Positions 1-10,200 of a DNA stretch of 52,056 nucleotides are shown here, one piece after another. The stretch lies in NCBI GenBank assembly GCA_017545045.1, contig JAFYDA010000035.1, positions 1 to 52,056 of the forward strand, written 5' to 3'. Origin of the DNA: Prevotella sp. (GTDB lineage: Bacteria > Bacteroidota > Bacteroidia > Bacteroidales > Bacteroidaceae). Each line of letters opens with the position of its first letter. The stretch's first letter is position 1. The notes beneath the pieces are model-generated. The model was not told the DNA's origin. It did not search any database and saw only the letters and a list, made by a program, of their open reading frames with translations. Both the position numbers and the translations under genes were made by a program.

Positions 1-156
1 CCCGCAGGTGTTGAGATGGTAATGCCTGGTGATAACGTTGAGATCACTGTTGAGTTGATCTACGCTGTTGCTCTGAATAAGGGTCTGCGTTTCGCTATCC
101 GCGAAGGTGGTCGCACCGTCGGTTCTGGCCAGATTACTGAAGTGTTCGAGGATTAA
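1..156 (+). CDS. tuf: Elongation factor Tu, C-terminal end (partial)
   Basis: The window opens inside this gene; 51 residues and a TAA stop are visible. The fragment carries the end of EF-Tu domain 3: the [13 protein letters not shown] strand pair and the [19 protein letters not shown] motif, which is nearly invariant in bacterial EF-Tu. EF-Tu delivers aminoacyl-tRNA to the ribosome as a GTP complex in the cytoplasm. The GTPase domain lies outside the window. The usual order tuf, tRNA-Trp, secE, nusG, rplK follows, which supports the call. The Bacteroidota version ends, as here, in a short acidic tail (VFED). Confidence 0.97.
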   Translation, partial: PAGVEMVMPGDNVEITVELIYAVALNKGLRFAIREGGRTVGSGQITEVFED

Positions 157-202
157 TCGTTCAGTAGGTTGCTGTGCCACAGCAACACACTCAACAATAA
201 AA

Positions 203-230
203 AAAGCCCCCGTTTTCGGGCGGGGGCTTT
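203..230 (+). terminator. Intrinsic terminator after tuf
   Basis: A perfect 9-bp stem (AAAGCCCCC at 203-211, GGGGGCTTT at 222-230) with a 10-base loop lies 46 bases after the tuf stop. It ends in a short T run. It sits directly before the tRNA, so it probably separates tuf transcription from the tRNA-Trp/secE/nusG unit, or partly attenuates it. Confidence 0.8.
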
Positions 231-233
231 CAT

Positions 234-306
234 ACGGGAATAGCTCAGTTGGTAGAGCATCGGTCTCCAAAACCGAGGGTCGTGGGTTCGAGTCCTCCTT
301 CCCGTG
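234..306 (+). tRNA. trnW: tRNA-Trp (anticodon CCA)
   Basis: A full cloverleaf can be drawn by eye. The acceptor stem ACGGGAA (234-240) pairs perfectly with TTCCCGT (299-305), with G306 as discriminator. The D arm contains AGCTCAGTTGGTAGAGC. The anticodon stem TCGGT/ACCGA encloses loop CTCCAAA, giving anticodon CCA for tryptophan. The T arm contains GGGTTCGAGTCC. No CCA is encoded at the 3' end. The tRNA lies just upstream of secE, an arrangement common in bacteria. Confidence 0.97.
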
Positions 307-329
307 CAAGAAGAAAGAAAAAAGATAAA

Positions 330-527
330 ATGTTGAAGAAGTTTATTAATTATTGTAAGGCTTGTTATGACGAGCTTGCACATAAGACAACATGGCCAAC
401 GCGCTCTGAGCTAACTCACAGCGCCGTTGTTGTCTTGTCAGCATCCTTGGTGATTGCTGTAGTTGTCTGGCTCATGGACACAGTGTTCAAATTTGCAATG
501 ACAGGTGTTTATTCACTTGGAATGTAA
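330..527 (+). CDS. secE: Preprotein translocase subunit SecE
   Basis: A 65-residue single-span inner-membrane protein, the essential clamp around SecY in the Sec translocon. Residues 1-33 are the amphipathic cytoplasmic helix with the SecE signature (ELAHKTTWPTRSEL). Residues 35-58 form one transmembrane helix (VVVLSASLVIAVVVWLMDTVF). The length matches the short single-helix SecE of most bacteria. The ATG at 330 is chosen because an upstream in-frame ATG at 249 falls inside the tRNA. nusG follows after 24 bases, the near-universal secE-nusG pair. Confidence 0.95.
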   Translation: MLKKFINYCKACYDELAHKTTWPTRSELTHSAVVVLSASLVIAVVVWLMDTVFKFAMTGVYSLGM

Positions 528-551
528 ATCTGAAATAAGGTAAGAAGAGAG

Positions 552-1097
552 ATGGCTGAAACAGGAATGAAGTGGTACGTGTTGCGTGCCGTTAGCGGAA
601 AAGAAGCAAAGGTCAAGGAGTATCTCGAAGCTTTGATGAAGCATGACAAGGTTCTTCAGGACAATGTCGGTCAGATTATGTTGCCGACAGAAAAATATGC
701 TCAGCTTCGCAATGGCAAGCGTGTGGTTAAGGAGAAGCTCTTCTTGCCTGGCTATGTGTTAGTTGAGGCTAACCTACAGGGAGAAGTGGCTCATACTTTG
801 CGCTTCACGCCGAATGTCCTTGGCTTCTTAGGAGGAATGGACAAACCATCGCCTGTCCGCCAAGCCGACATTAACCGTATTCTTGGCACTGCGGAGGAGA
901 CTGCCATCCGAACGGAGGAGATTAGTATACCTTTTGATGTGGACGAATCCGTAAAAGTAACAGACGGCCCGTTCAGCGGTTTCAGTGGTGTTATTGAGGA
1001 GGTCAACCTCGAAAAACACAAACTAAAGGTAAATGTAAAGATATTCGGAAGAAAGACTCCATTAGAACTCTCATTTAATCAAGTTGAAAAAGAATAA
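552..1097 (+). CDS. nusG: Transcription termination/antitermination factor NusG
   Basis: 181 residues. The N-terminal NGN domain (about 1-115) starts with the characteristic KWYVLRAVSGKEAKVKEYLE and contains LFLPGYVLVEANL. The C-terminal KOW domain (about 125-178) contains VKVTDGPFSGFSGVIEEVN. NusG binds the RNA polymerase clamp, suppresses pausing and links polymerase to Rho or ribosomal protein S10. It is adjacent to genes for its partner polymerase subunits. Length and domain order are standard; nothing unusual was seen. Confidence 0.97.
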   Translation: MAETGMKWYVLRAVSGKEAKVKEYLEALMKHDKVLQDNVGQIMLPTEKYAQLRNGKRVVKEKLFLPGYVLVEANLQGEVAHTLRFTPNVLGFLGGMDKPSPVRQADINRILGTAEETAIRTEEISIPFDVDESVKVTDGPFSGFSGVIEEVNLEKHKLKVNVKIFGRKTPLELSFNQVEKE

Positions 1098-1136
1098 GGC
1101 GTAATTTGTTACGGTACGCCCCATTCTCTATATACG

Positions 1137-1162
1137 GTCTGGGAGGCTTCCACTCTCGTGAC
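1137..1162 (+). promoter_or_regulatory. Putative L1-binding leader hairpin of rplKA
   Basis: The nusG-rplK gap contains an imperfect hairpin. GTC (1137-1139) pairs with GAC (1160-1162), and GGGAG (1141-1145) pairs with CTCTC (1153-1157) with one G-U pair. Between them is an asymmetric internal loop (T on one side, GT on the other). In many bacteria L1 represses rplKA by binding an mRNA element that copies its 23S rRNA site: two short helices split by an asymmetric loop, with GGAGGCU-like sequence. Shape and position fit that model. The assignment is inference. Confidence 0.45.
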
Positions 1163-1195
1163 TTATATATAAACAATTAATATTAAAGAACAGAA

Positions 1196-1636
1196 ATGGC
1201 TAAAGAAGTTGCTGGATTAATCAAATTACAGATTAAAGGTGGCGCTGCGAATCCCTCACCCCCCGTTGGCCCTGCACTGGGTTCAAAGGGTATTAACATT
1301 ATGGGATTCTGCAAGGAGTTCAACGCCAGAACCCAGGATAAGGCAGGCAAGATTCTTCCTGTTGTTATCACCTACTATGCGGACAAGTCATTCAGTTTCG
1401 TTATCAAGACTCCTCCTGCAGCTGTCCAACTGCTGGAAGCTGCCAAGGTCAAGGGAGGCTCTTCTGAGCCTAACCGTAAAAAGGTTGCCTCTGTGACTTG
1501 GGATCAGGTACGCGCTATCGCCGAAGACAAGATGGCTGACCTGAACTGCTTTACCGTAGAGTCTGCCATGAAACTGATTGCCGGTACAGCTCGTAGCATG
1601 GGTATCACTGTAAAAGGGGAGTTCCCTGGTAAATAA
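1196..1636 (+). CDS. rplK: Large subunit ribosomal protein L11
   Basis: 146 residues, near the usual ~141. The N-terminal domain carries [26 protein letters not shown], the proline-rich hinge that meets GTPase factors at the stalk base. The C-terminal rRNA-binding domain (about 75-146) contains [21 protein letters not shown] and the GTARSMGI signature. L11 binds the 23S GTPase centre and is the site of thiostrepton action in sensitive species. It is first in the rplK-rplA pair (21-base gap), probably under L1 feedback through the leader hairpin. Confidence 0.97.
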   Translation: MAKEVAGLIKLQIKGGAANPSPPVGPALGSKGINIMGFCKEFNARTQDKAGKILPVVITYYADKSFSFVIKTPPAAVQLLEAAKVKGGSSEPNRKKVASVTWDQVRAIAEDKMADLNCFTVESAMKLIAGTARSMGITVKGEFPGK

Positions 1637-1657
1637 TAAATAACTTCAATTAGGAAA

Positions 1658-2350
1658 ATGAGTAAACTGACAAAAAATCAAAAGTTGGTAGCTGATAAGG
1701 TTGAAGCAGGGAAAGCCTACACATTGAAAGAAGCCGCAGCGCTGGTGAAAGAAATCACCACTACAAAGTTTGAGGCTTCGGTGGATATCGATGTGCGCTT
1801 GGGCGTTGATCCACGTAAGGCCAACCAAATGGTTCGTGGCGTTGTGTCGCTGCCGAACGGAACTGGTAAGGTAACGCGTGTCCTCGCTCTCTGTACACCC
1901 GATCAGGAAGCAGCTGCCAAGGAGGCAGGTGCCGACTATGTAGGTCTTGACGAATATATCGACAAGATCAAGCAGGGTTGGACTGACGTTGATGTTATCA
2001 TCACAATGCCATCCTGCATGGGTAAGTTAGGACCTCTCGGTCGTATTCTCGGTCCTCGTGGCCTGATGCCGAACCCGAAGAGTGGTACCGTGACTATGGA
2101 CGTTGCTAAGGCAGTAAAGGAAGTTAAGCAGGGTAAGATAGACTTCAAGGTTGACAAAGCCGGTATCGTGCACACATCAATCGGTAAGATTACTTTCACC
2201 GCTGATCAGATTTTCGAAAATGCAAAAGAGTTCATCTCAACCATTATCAAACTGAAGCCTGCTGCTGCCAAGGGTACATACATGAAGAGTATTTTCCTCT
2301 CAAGCACTATGAGTAAGGGTATCAAGGTAGATCCTAAATCAGTTGAATAA
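1658..2350 (+). CDS. rplA: Large subunit ribosomal protein L1
   Basis: 230 residues, standard length. It forms the mobile L1 stalk that moves deacylated tRNA out of the E site, and in many bacteria it also represses its own operon. Diagnostic stretches include [17 protein letters not shown] near residue 45 and the L1 signature [20 protein letters not shown] around 122-141. The [20 protein letters not shown] end matches the family. rplJ starts 20 bases downstream. Confidence 0.97.
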   Translation: MSKLTKNQKLVADKVEAGKAYTLKEAAALVKEITTTKFEASVDIDVRLGVDPRKANQMVRGVVSLPNGTGKVTRVLALCTPDQEAAAKEAGADYVGLDEYIDKIKQGWTDVDVIITMPSCMGKLGPLGRILGPRGLMPNPKSGTVTMDVAKAVKEVKQGKIDFKVDKAGIVHTSIGKITFTADQIFENAKEFISTIIKLKPAAAKGTYMKSIFLSSTMSKGIKVDPKSVE

Positions 2351-2370
2351 CTCGTTAAAAGATTAGACAA

Positions 2371-2886
2371 ATGAAAAAGGAAGTAAAAGATACTATTATC
2401 GTAGAACTTGGCGAACAGTTAAAGAACTATCCACATTTCTATCTGGTAGACCTTACCGGACTGAATGCTGAGAAGACCTCTGACCTGCGTCGCAAGTGCT
2501 TCAAGAGCGAGATTAAATTGCTGATGGTGAAGAATACACTTCTTCACAAAGCATTTGAGGCATCTGAGATTGATTTCTCTCCACTGTATGACTGCCTGAA
2601 AGGTAACACTGCAATCATGTTCACTCAGACGGCAAACGTTCCCGCTAAGCTAATCAAGGAGTACAAGAAAGAAGGCATTCCTGCACTAAAGGGTGCATAC
2701 GCCGAAGAAAGTTTCTTCGTAGGAGCCGACAAACTTGACGAACTGGTTGCTATCAAGAGTAAGAACGAGCTGATTGCCGATGTTGTGGCTCTGTTGCAGT
2801 CACCCATCAAGAATATCGTCTCTGGTTTGAATGCTGGAGGAAAGATTCATGGTCTGCTTGACGCTATCGCTGAGCGTAATAAATAA
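2371..2886 (+). CDS. rplJ: Large subunit ribosomal protein L10
   Basis: 171 residues, typical for L10, the stalk base that carries L7/L12 dimers. The N-terminal domain holds [20 protein letters not shown] and the [20 protein letters not shown] motif that binds 23S rRNA. The C-terminal helix (about 135-165) is the L12 dimer-binding segment. The gap from rplA is only 20 bases, so there is no room for the long L10 leader that regulates rplJL in E. coli and Bacillus; control here is probably through the rplKA leader or the rpoB attenuator. rplL follows after 50 AT-rich bases. Confidence 0.96.
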   Translation: MKKEVKDTIIVELGEQLKNYPHFYLVDLTGLNAEKTSDLRRKCFKSEIKLLMVKNTLLHKAFEASEIDFSPLYDCLKGNTAIMFTQTANVPAKLIKEYKKEGIPALKGAYAEESFFVGADKLDELVAIKSKNELIADVVALLQSPIKNIVSGLNAGGKIHGLLDAIAERNK

Positions 2887-2936
2887 GCGAAATTATTTCA
2901 TTATTAACATTAAAAACAATTAAAATTTTAAATAAA

Positions 2937-3317
2937 ATGGCAGATATTAAAGCTATTGCAGAAGAGTTGGTAAACCTTACTGTGAAAGAAGTTAACGAGT
3001 TGGCAACCATCCTGAAGGATGAGTATGGAATTGAGCCCGCTGCTGCAGCTGTTGCTGTTGCTGCTGGTCCTGCTGCTGGCGGTGAGGCCGCTGCTGCTGA
3101 GGAAAAGACTTCATTCGACGTTGTTCTGAAGTCAGCTGGCGCTGCTAAGTTGCAGGTTGTGAAGGCTGTGAAAGAAGCTTGCGGTCTGGGCCTGAAGGAA
3201 GCCAAAGACCTGGTAGACGGAGCTCCTGCAACCGTAAAGGAAGGCTTGTCTAAGGAAGAGGCTGAGAATCTGAAGAAGACCATTGAGGCCGCTGGTGCCG
3301 AGGTTGAGCTGAAATAA
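2937..3317 (+). CDS. rplL: Large subunit ribosomal protein L7/L12
   Basis: 126 residues. The N-terminal dimerisation region (1-33, [22 protein letters not shown]) is followed by an Ala/Gly-rich hinge (about 36-57). The globular C-terminal domain (about 58-126) contains [21 protein letters not shown] and the [15 protein letters not shown] motif that contacts elongation factors. It is present in several copies per ribosome on L10. The rpoB attenuator hairpin begins 23 bases after its stop. Confidence 0.97.
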   Translation: MADIKAIAEELVNLTVKEVNELATILKDEYGIEPAAAAVAVAAGPAAGGEAAAAEEKTSFDVVLKSAGAAKLQVVKAVKEACGLGLKEAKDLVDGAPATVKEGLSKEEAENLKKTIEAAGAEVELK

Positions 3318-3340
3318 TCAGTCATATTTCAATATCATTT

Positions 3341-3379
3341 GGTTAGGGACTTCCCAGTCGGTGGTCCCTAACCTTTTCT
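3341..3379 (+). terminator. Hairpin with T-rich tail between rplL and rpoB (attenuator)
   Basis: GGTTAGGGAC (3341-3350) pairs perfectly with GTCCCTAACC (3364-3373): a 10-bp stem with a 13-base loop, followed by TTTTCTT. This is a complete intrinsic terminator by form. rpoB and rpoC have no obvious strong promoter of their own here, so partial read-through is expected. A second small hairpin (TCCGG 3388-3392, CCGGA 3398-3402) lies just downstream. Confidence 0.8.
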
Positions 3380-3440
3380 TGTCTTTCTCCGGAAAAACCG
3401 GATGCCGGAATTACCGGATTATACAAACAACATTATATTT

Positions 3441-6400
3441 ATGGCACCAAAAGTAATAGATAACAGAGTTAACTTTGGCAGCGTCAAGAATCCATTGCCA
3501 TTCCCAGATTTTCTTGACGTGCAATTAAAGTCTTTCCAAGACTTCCTGCAGTTGGACACTCCGCCTGAGGAACGCAAGAACGACGGTCTGTATAAGGTGT
3601 TTGCAGAAAACTTCCCTATCACCGATACACGTAATAATTTCGTCCTTGAGTTCCTGGATTACTATATTGATCCACCACGTTATACCATCGACGAATGCTT
3701 AGAGCGTGGTCTGACCTATAGTGTACCCTTGAAGGCTAAGCTGAAACTGTATTGCACTGATCCTGATCATGAAGATTTCGGCACGGTGATTCAAGACGTG
3801 TTTCTGGGTCCCATTCCCTACATGACCTCAAATGGTACTTTTGTTATCAATGGTGCTGAGCGTGTTGTCGTATCACAGTTGCATCGTTCGCCAGGTGTCT
3901 TTTTTGGCCAGAACGTACATGCAAATGGTACATTACTGTATTCTGCCCGCATCATCCCATTCAAAGGTTCATGGATAGAATTCGCTACAGACATTAACAA
4001 CGTAATGTATGCCTACATCGACCGTAAGAAGAAACTACCCGTAACAACATTGCTGCGCGCCATTGGTTTTGAGGCCGATAAGGATATTCTTCAGATTTTT
4101 GACCTTGCAGAGGAAGTTAAGGTCAATAAGAAGGCGCTCAAGGCTGTCGTAGGATGTAAACTCGCCGCCCGTGTACTGAAAAGCTGGAACGAAGACTTCG
4201 TTGATGAGGATACGGGTGAAGTCGTTTCTATTGAGCGAAATGAGGTTATCATGGAGCGTGAGACAGAAATTACCGAGGAGAATCTGATGGATATTCTTGA
4301 GAGTGGTGCCCAAACCATCCTTGTTCACAAAGATGAGCAGGCTGCACAGGATTTCAGTATCATCTTCAACACACTTGCCAAAGACCCGTCGAACTCAGAA
4401 AAGGAGGCTGTTCTCTATATCTATCGCCAGTTACGCAATGCAGACCCTGCCGATGATGCCTCAGCCCGTGAGGTTATTCAAAACCTATTTTTCTCCGACA
4501 AACGATATGACCTGGGGGATGTTGGACGTTACCGTATCAATAAGAAGTTAGGTCTGGATACTGATATGGACGTCCGCGTACTTACCAAGGAAGATATTAT
4601 TGAAATTATCAAATATCTCATTCAACTCATCAATTCAAAAGCTGCCGTCGATGACATCGACCACCTGTCGAACCGACGCGTACGTACCGTGGGTGAGCAA
4701 CTGTCTAATCAGTTCTCAATTGGTTTGGCACGTATGAGCCGTACCATCCGCGAGCGTATGAATGTCCGTGACAACGAGGTATTCACGCCTACCGACCTAA
4801 TTAACGCCAAGACCATTTCGAGCGTCATTAACTCGTTCTTCGGAACGAACCCGCTGTCACAGTTCATGGACCAGACAAACCCACTGGCCGAGGTGACACA
4901 CAAACGTCGTCTATCAGCATTAGGCCCAGGCGGTCTGTCACGTGAGCGCGCTGGCTTCGAGGTTCGTGACGTACACTATACACACTACGGACGTCTCTGC
5001 CCGATTGAGAGCCCTGAAGGTCCTAACATCGGTCTAATCTCGTCACTCTGTGTCTATGCGAAAATCAACGAACTTGGTTTTATCCAGACACCTTACCGTA
5101 AGGTAGAAAACGGCGTTGCAAACCTTGACAATAATGATATTGTGTACCTGACTGCCGAAGAAGAATCTGAACACATCATCGGTCAAGGCAACGCCCCGTT
5201 GAACGATGACGGTACTTTCATCCGCGAAGTGGTCAAATGTCGGCAGGATGCCGATTTCCCCGTTGTTCCACCAACAGATGTCGATTTGATGGACGTATCG
5301 CCTCAACAGATCGCATCTATTGCAGCATCGCTGATTCCATTCCTCGAGCATGATGACGCCCACCGTGCACTGATGGGATCAAACATGATGCGCCAGGCCG
5401 TACCTCTACTTCATAACGAAGCTCCCATTGTGGGAACCGGTATTGAAAAACAGGTGTGTGAAGATTCCCGTACGATGGTGACAGCTGAAGGCGATGGTGT
5501 CGTGGAATATGTTGATGCTACAACGATCCGCATTCTCTATGACCGCACAGAGGATGAGGAATTCGTTAGTTTTGAGCCAGCCCTGAAAGAATATCGCATC
5601 TCTAAGTTCCGCCGCACAAACCAAAACATGACCATCGACCTTCGCCCTATCTGCGATAAAGGACAGCGTGTGAAGAAGGGTGACATACTGACAGAAGGCT
5701 ATGCTACAGAGAACGGAGAGTTAGCTTTGGGTCGTAACTTACTCGTAGCCTACATGCCTTGGAAAGGCTATAACTATGAGGATGCCATTGTATTGAACGA
5801 ACGTGTGGTTCGTGATGATATTCTGACTTCCGTTCACGTTGATGAATATTCTCTTGATGTCCGTGAGACAAAACGTGGTGTGGAGGAGTTCACAGCAGAT
5901 ATTCCAAACGTATCAGAAGAAGCAACTAAGGATCTCGACGAAAATGGTGTTATTCGTGTTGGTGCCCGCGTCGAGCCTGGCGACATTCTTATCGGTAAGA
6001 TTTCACCAAAGGGTGAAAGCGATCCTTCACCTGAAGAGAAACTGCTTCGTGCTATTTTTGGTGACAAGGCCGGCGATGTGAAGGATTCTTCACTTAAAGC
6101 CAATCCATCACTGACAGGTGTCATTATTGACAAAAAACTGTTTGCCAGAGCTATTAAAACCCGTCAGACAAAACTTCAAGACAAGAAACTTCTTGAGAAG
6201 ATTGATGAGGAGTACGAGGCAAAAGTTGACGATCTGAAGGACATCCTTATAGACAAGTTGCTTACCCTAACAAAGGGTAAGACTTCTATGGGAGTCAAAG
6301 ATTATACAGGTGCAGAGATTATCACTAAGGGTAGCCGTTTTACCGCCACCAGTCTAAGAAATCTGGAATATGGTGACATTCAGATTAGTAATTGGACAGC

Positions 6401-7253
6401 CGATGAACATAAGAATGAGTTGATTGCCCAGTTGATTATCAACTTCATGAAGAAATACAAGCTACTCGATGCTGAGATGAAACGCAAAAAGTTCGCCATC
6501 ACCATTGGTGACGAGCTGCCATCAGGCATCCTGCAGATGGCCAAAGTCTATGTTGCAAAGAAACGTAAGATTGGTGTGGGTGACAAACTCGCCGGACGTC
6601 ACGGTAACAAAGGTATCGTGTCGAAAGTAGTTCGTCAAGAGGATATGCCATTCCTCGAGGATGGTCGGCCCGTTGACCTCGTTCTGAACCCACTTGGTGT
6701 GCCTTCACGCATGAACCTCGGCCAAATCTTTGAGGCTATCCTCGGTGCTGCCGGCAAACGTCTTGGCGTGAAGTTCGCAACACCTATCTTTGATGGAGCC
6801 AAGCTCGACGACCTTGCAGAATGGACTGACAAGGCAGGTCTGCCACGTCTATGCTCTACTCATCTGTATGACGGTGAGACTGGTGAAATGTTCGACCAGC
6901 CTGCCACGGTTGGTATCACCTACTTCCTCAAACTCGGACACATGGTTGAAGACAAAATGCATGCCCGTTCTATCGGTCCGTACTCTCTCATCACTCAGCA
7001 GCCGCTCGGCGGTAAAGCCCAGTTCGGTGGTCAGCGTTTTGGTGAGATGGAAGTATGGGCACTGGAGGCCTTTGGTGCTAGCCATGTGCTTCAAGAGATT
7101 CTTACAGTCAAGTCTGATGATACCGTAGGCCGTGCCAAAGCCTATGAAGCCATTGTCAAGGGTGAGCCCATGCCTACGCCTGGTATCCCCGAATCGCTCA
7201 ATGTGCTGCTGCACGAGCTACGCGGCTTAGGTTTAAGCATCACGATGGACTAA
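3441..7253 (+). CDS. rpoB: DNA-directed RNA polymerase subunit beta
   Basis: 1270 residues from the ATG at 3441; an in-frame ATG at 3402 would overlap the small leader hairpin, and Bacteroidota homologues begin close to VNxRVNFxSxKNP, so 3441 is preferred. The protein forms the catalytic pincer of RNA polymerase with RpoC. The rifampicin-binding region is near residues 466-500: [13 protein letters not shown] and SALGPGG all have the sensitive-type residues. Other landmarks are [15 protein letters not shown], the ATP-contacting [16 protein letters not shown] and the C-terminal [10 protein letters not shown]. Family insertions are of Bacteroidota type. It follows rplL through an attenuator and is separated from rpoC by 45 bases containing a tandem repeat. 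Confidence 0.98.
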   Translation: MAPKVIDNRVNFGSVKNPLPFPDFLDVQLKSFQDFLQLDTPPEERKNDGLYKVFAENFPITDTRNNFVLEFLDYYIDPPRYTIDECLERGLTYSVPLKAKLKLYCTDPDHEDFGTVIQDVFLGPIPYMTSNGTFVINGAERVVVSQLHRSPGVFFGQNVHANGTLLYSARIIPFKGSWIEFATDINNVMYAYIDRKKKLPVTTLLRAIGFEADKDILQIFDLAEEVKVNKKALKAVVGCKLAARVLKSWNEDFVDEDTGEVVSIERNEVIMERETEITEENLMDILESGAQTILVHKDEQAAQDFSIIFNTLAKDPSNSEKEAVLYIYRQLRNADPADDASAREVIQNLFFSDKRYDLGDVGRYRINKKLGLDTDMDVRVLTKEDIIEIIKYLIQLINSKAAVDDIDHLSNRRVRTVGEQLSNQFSIGLARMSRTIRERMNVRDNEVFTPTDLINAKTISSVINSFFGTNPLSQFMDQTNPLAEVTHKRRLSALGPGGLSRERAGFEVRDVHYTHYGRLCPIESPEGPNIGLISSLCVYAKINELGFIQTPYRKVENGVANLDNNDIVYLTAEEESEHIIGQGNAPLNDDGTFIREVVKCRQDADFPVVPPTDVDLMDVSPQQIASIAASLIPFLEHDDAHRALMGSNMMRQAVPLLHNEAPIVGTGIEKQVCEDSRTMVTAEGDGVVEYVDATTIRILYDRTEDEEFVSFEPALKEYRISKFRRTNQNMTIDLRPICDKGQRVKKGDILTEGYATENGELALGRNLLVAYMPWKGYNYEDAIVLNERVVRDDILTSVHVDEYSLDVRETKRGVEEFTADIPNVSEEATKDLDENGVIRVGARVEPGDILIGKISPKGESDPSPEEKLLRAIFGDKAGDVKDSSLKANPSLTGVIIDKKLFARAIKTRQTKLQDKKLLEKIDEEYEAKVDDLKDILIDKLLTLTKGKTSMGVKDYTGAEIITKGSRFTATSLRNLEYGDIQISNWTADEHKNELIAQLIINFMKKYKLLDAEMKRKKFAITIGDELPSGILQMAKVYVAKKRKIGVGDKLAGRHGNKGIVSKVVRQEDMPFLEDGRPVDLVLNPLGVPSRMNLGQIFEAILGAAGKRLGVKFATPIFDGAKLDDLAEWTDKAGLPRLCSTHLYDGETGEMFDQPATVGITYFLKLGHMVEDKMHARSIGPYSLITQQPLGGKAQFGGQRFGEMEVWALEAFGASHVLQEILTVKSDDTVGRAKAYEAIVKGEPMPTPGIPESLNVLLHELRGLGLSITMD

Positions 7254-7255
7254 AT

Positions 7256-7293
7256 GAGTTAAGAATTAAGAGTTAAGAATTAAGAGTTAAGAA
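7256..7293 (+). repeat. 14-bp tandem repeat between rpoB and rpoC
   Basis: The unit GAGTTAAGAATTAA occurs at 7256-7269 and 7270-7283, with a third partial copy (10 bases) at 7284-7293. It fills almost the whole rpoB-rpoC spacer and ends 5 bases before the rpoC start codon. There are no alternative start codons inside it. It may act as an unstructured A/T-rich ribosome landing zone, or may be a replication-slippage product. Confidence 0.85.
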
Positions 7294-7298
7294 AGATT

Positions 7299-10200
7299 AT
7301 GGCTTTCAAAAAAGATACAAAGACAAAGAGTAATTTTACTAAGATTACCATTGGACTTGCTTCACCAGAAGATATACTCGAGAGCAGCTTCGGAGAGGTG
7401 ACCAAACCCGAGACCATCAACTACCGTACCTATAAGCCTGAGCGCGACGGTCTGTTTTGTGAGCGAATCTTCGGTCCCACAAAAGACTATGAATGTGCCT
7501 GTGGCAAGTATAAGCGCATCCGCTATAAAGGGATTGTCTGCGATCGCTGTGGTGTTGAGGTGACAGAAAAGAAGGTACGCCGTGAACGAGCCGGACACAT
7601 TGAATTGGTGGTGCCTGTAGCACATATCTGGTATTTCCGTTCACTGCCCAATAAGATTGGATATCTGCTTGGCTTGCCCACTAAAAAACTCGATGCAGTC
7701 ATCTACTATGAGCGCTATATCGTAATCCAGCCAGGTGCTATGGCCGGCAAGAAAGACGGTGAAGGAAACGATGCATTAGGCTCCAATGTCTACGACCTGC
7801 TTTCAGAAGAGGAATATAATGAGATTGTGGACAATCAGATAGCTCAGAACAACGATTACTTAGATGACAACGACCCCAATAAATTCATTGCCAAGATGGG
7901 GGCCGAGGCAATTTATGAGCTATTGACCAAACTTGATCTCGACTCTCTGAGTTACGAACTGCGCGACCGCGCCAGCACTGATTCATCAGTTCAACGTAAA
8001 AACGAGGCCCTAAAGCGCCTTCAGGTTGTAGAATCTTTCCGCCAAAGCGTGGAGAAGGGCATCAACCGCCCCGAATGGATGATTATGAAAATCATACCTG
8101 TGACGCCGCCCGAACTACGTCCGCTTGTACCATTGGATGGAGGCCGTTTCGCCACATCCGACCTCAACGACCTCTATCGTCGAGTGATTATTCGTAACAA
8201 CCGCCTGAAGCGTTTGATGGAGATTCACGCTCCTGAAGTCATTCTGCGTAATGAAAAGCGTATGTTGCAGGAAGCCGTTGACTCCTTGTTCGACAATTCA
8301 CGCAAGTCTTCTGCCGTAAAGAGCGACTCTAACCGTCCACTAAAGTCTCTCAGCGACTCGCTGAAGGGTAAACAGGGCCGTTTTCGTCAGAACCTGCTCG
8401 GTAAGCGTGTTGACTACTCTGCCCGCTCGGTTATCGTTGTTGGTCCTGAATTGAAGATGGGTGAATGCGGTCTACCTAAGTTGATGGCCGCAGAGCTCTA
8501 TAAGCCATTTATCATCCGCAAACTCATTGAGCGCGGCATCGTGAAAACCGTGAAGTCGGCAAAGAAGATTGTCGACCGTCGTGAGCCCGTTATCTGGGAT
8601 ATTCTTGAGAATGTGATGAAGGGACATCCCGTACTGCTGAACCGCGCACCAACCCTGCACCGTTTAGGTATTCAGGCCTTCCAGCCTAAATTGATTGAGG
8701 GTAAAGCTATTCAGCTCCACCCACTGGCTTGTACGGCTTTTAACGCAGACTTCGATGGTGACCAGATGGCAGTTCATCTTCCCTTGTCAAACGAGGCTAT
8801 TTTGGAAGCTCAATTACTCATGCTTCAGAGCCATAACATTTTGAATCCTGCCAACGGTGCTCCTATCACCGTTCCTTCTCAGGATATGGTGCTCGGTCTG
8901 TACTATATCTCTAAGATTCGTCCAGGTGCAAAAGGCGAGGGTCTGTCGTTCTACGGTCCTGAAGAGGCTATCATTGCCCATAACGAAGGTAAGTGCGACT
9001 TGCATGCTCAAGTGAAAGTAGTTGTCGATGACCGTGACGAGAACGGCAACAAGTTCCGCCACACAGTTGAAACGTCTGTGGGTCGCGTTATTGTGAATGG
9101 TATTATCCCAGAGCAGGTAGGCTATGTCAACAAAGTTATCTCCAAAAAGTCGTTGCGTGACATTATTGCTGACGTCATCAAGAACGTAGGCTTTGCCGAG
9201 GCCTGTGAGTTCCTTGACGGTATCAAGAATTTGGGTTATCGCATGGCTTACGAAGCTGGTCTGTCATTCAATCTCGATGACATCATCATCCCGAAGGAAA
9301 AAGTCGAACTCATTGCTAAGGGAAATGAGGAGGTAAAGCAGATTACCGACAACTATAACATGGGCTTCATCACCGACAATGAGCGTTATAATCAGGTCAT
9401 CGATACTTGGACACACGTCAACAACGACATCGGCAACATCTTGCTAAAGCAGATGACCGAGGCAGACCAAGGCTTCAACGCCGTATTCATGATGCTCGAC
9501 TCCGGTGCCCGTGGTAGTAAGGACCAAATTAAGCAACTTTCAGGTATTCGCGGTCTGATGGCCAAGCCTCAGAAAGCCGGTGCTGAAGGACATCAGATTA
9601 TTGAGAACCCGATTCTGTCGAACTTCAAGGAGGGTATGTCCGTACTGGAGTATTTCATCTCTACCCACGGTGCCCGTAAAGGTCTAGCCGACACTGCCAT
9701 GAAAACGGCCGATGCTGGATACCTGACTCGTCGTCTTGTTGATGTCAGCCATGACGTGATTATCAACGAGGAGGACTGCGGTACGCTTCGCGGACTTGTC
9801 TGTACAGCCCTTAAAAATGGCGATGAAGTCATCTCTAGTCTGTCCGAACGTATTCTAGGACGCGTTTCCGTTCATGACATTCTCAATCCTAAAACAGGCG
9901 ATGTTATAGTTGAGGCAGGTGAAGAGATTACCGAAGCTATTGCCGAAACTATTGAGAAAGCAGAAATTGAAAGTGTAGAAATCCGTTCTGTACTCACCTG
10001 TGAGTCTAAGAAGGGTGTCTGCATGAAGTGTTATGGCCGCAACCTTGCCACGCGTCGCATGGTACAGAGAGGAGAAGCCGTAGGTGTGATAGCCGCACAG
10101 GCTATCGGTGAACCAGGCACACAGCTGACTCTCCGTACTTTCCACGCTGGTGGTGTGGCTGCTAATGCTGCTGCCAATGCTAACATTGTGGCTAAATATG

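Noticed and set aside
4838-4937. Possible rifampicin-resistance substitutions in RpoB
   Set aside because: The key positions in [13 protein letters not shown] and SALGPGG all carry the sensitive-type residues.
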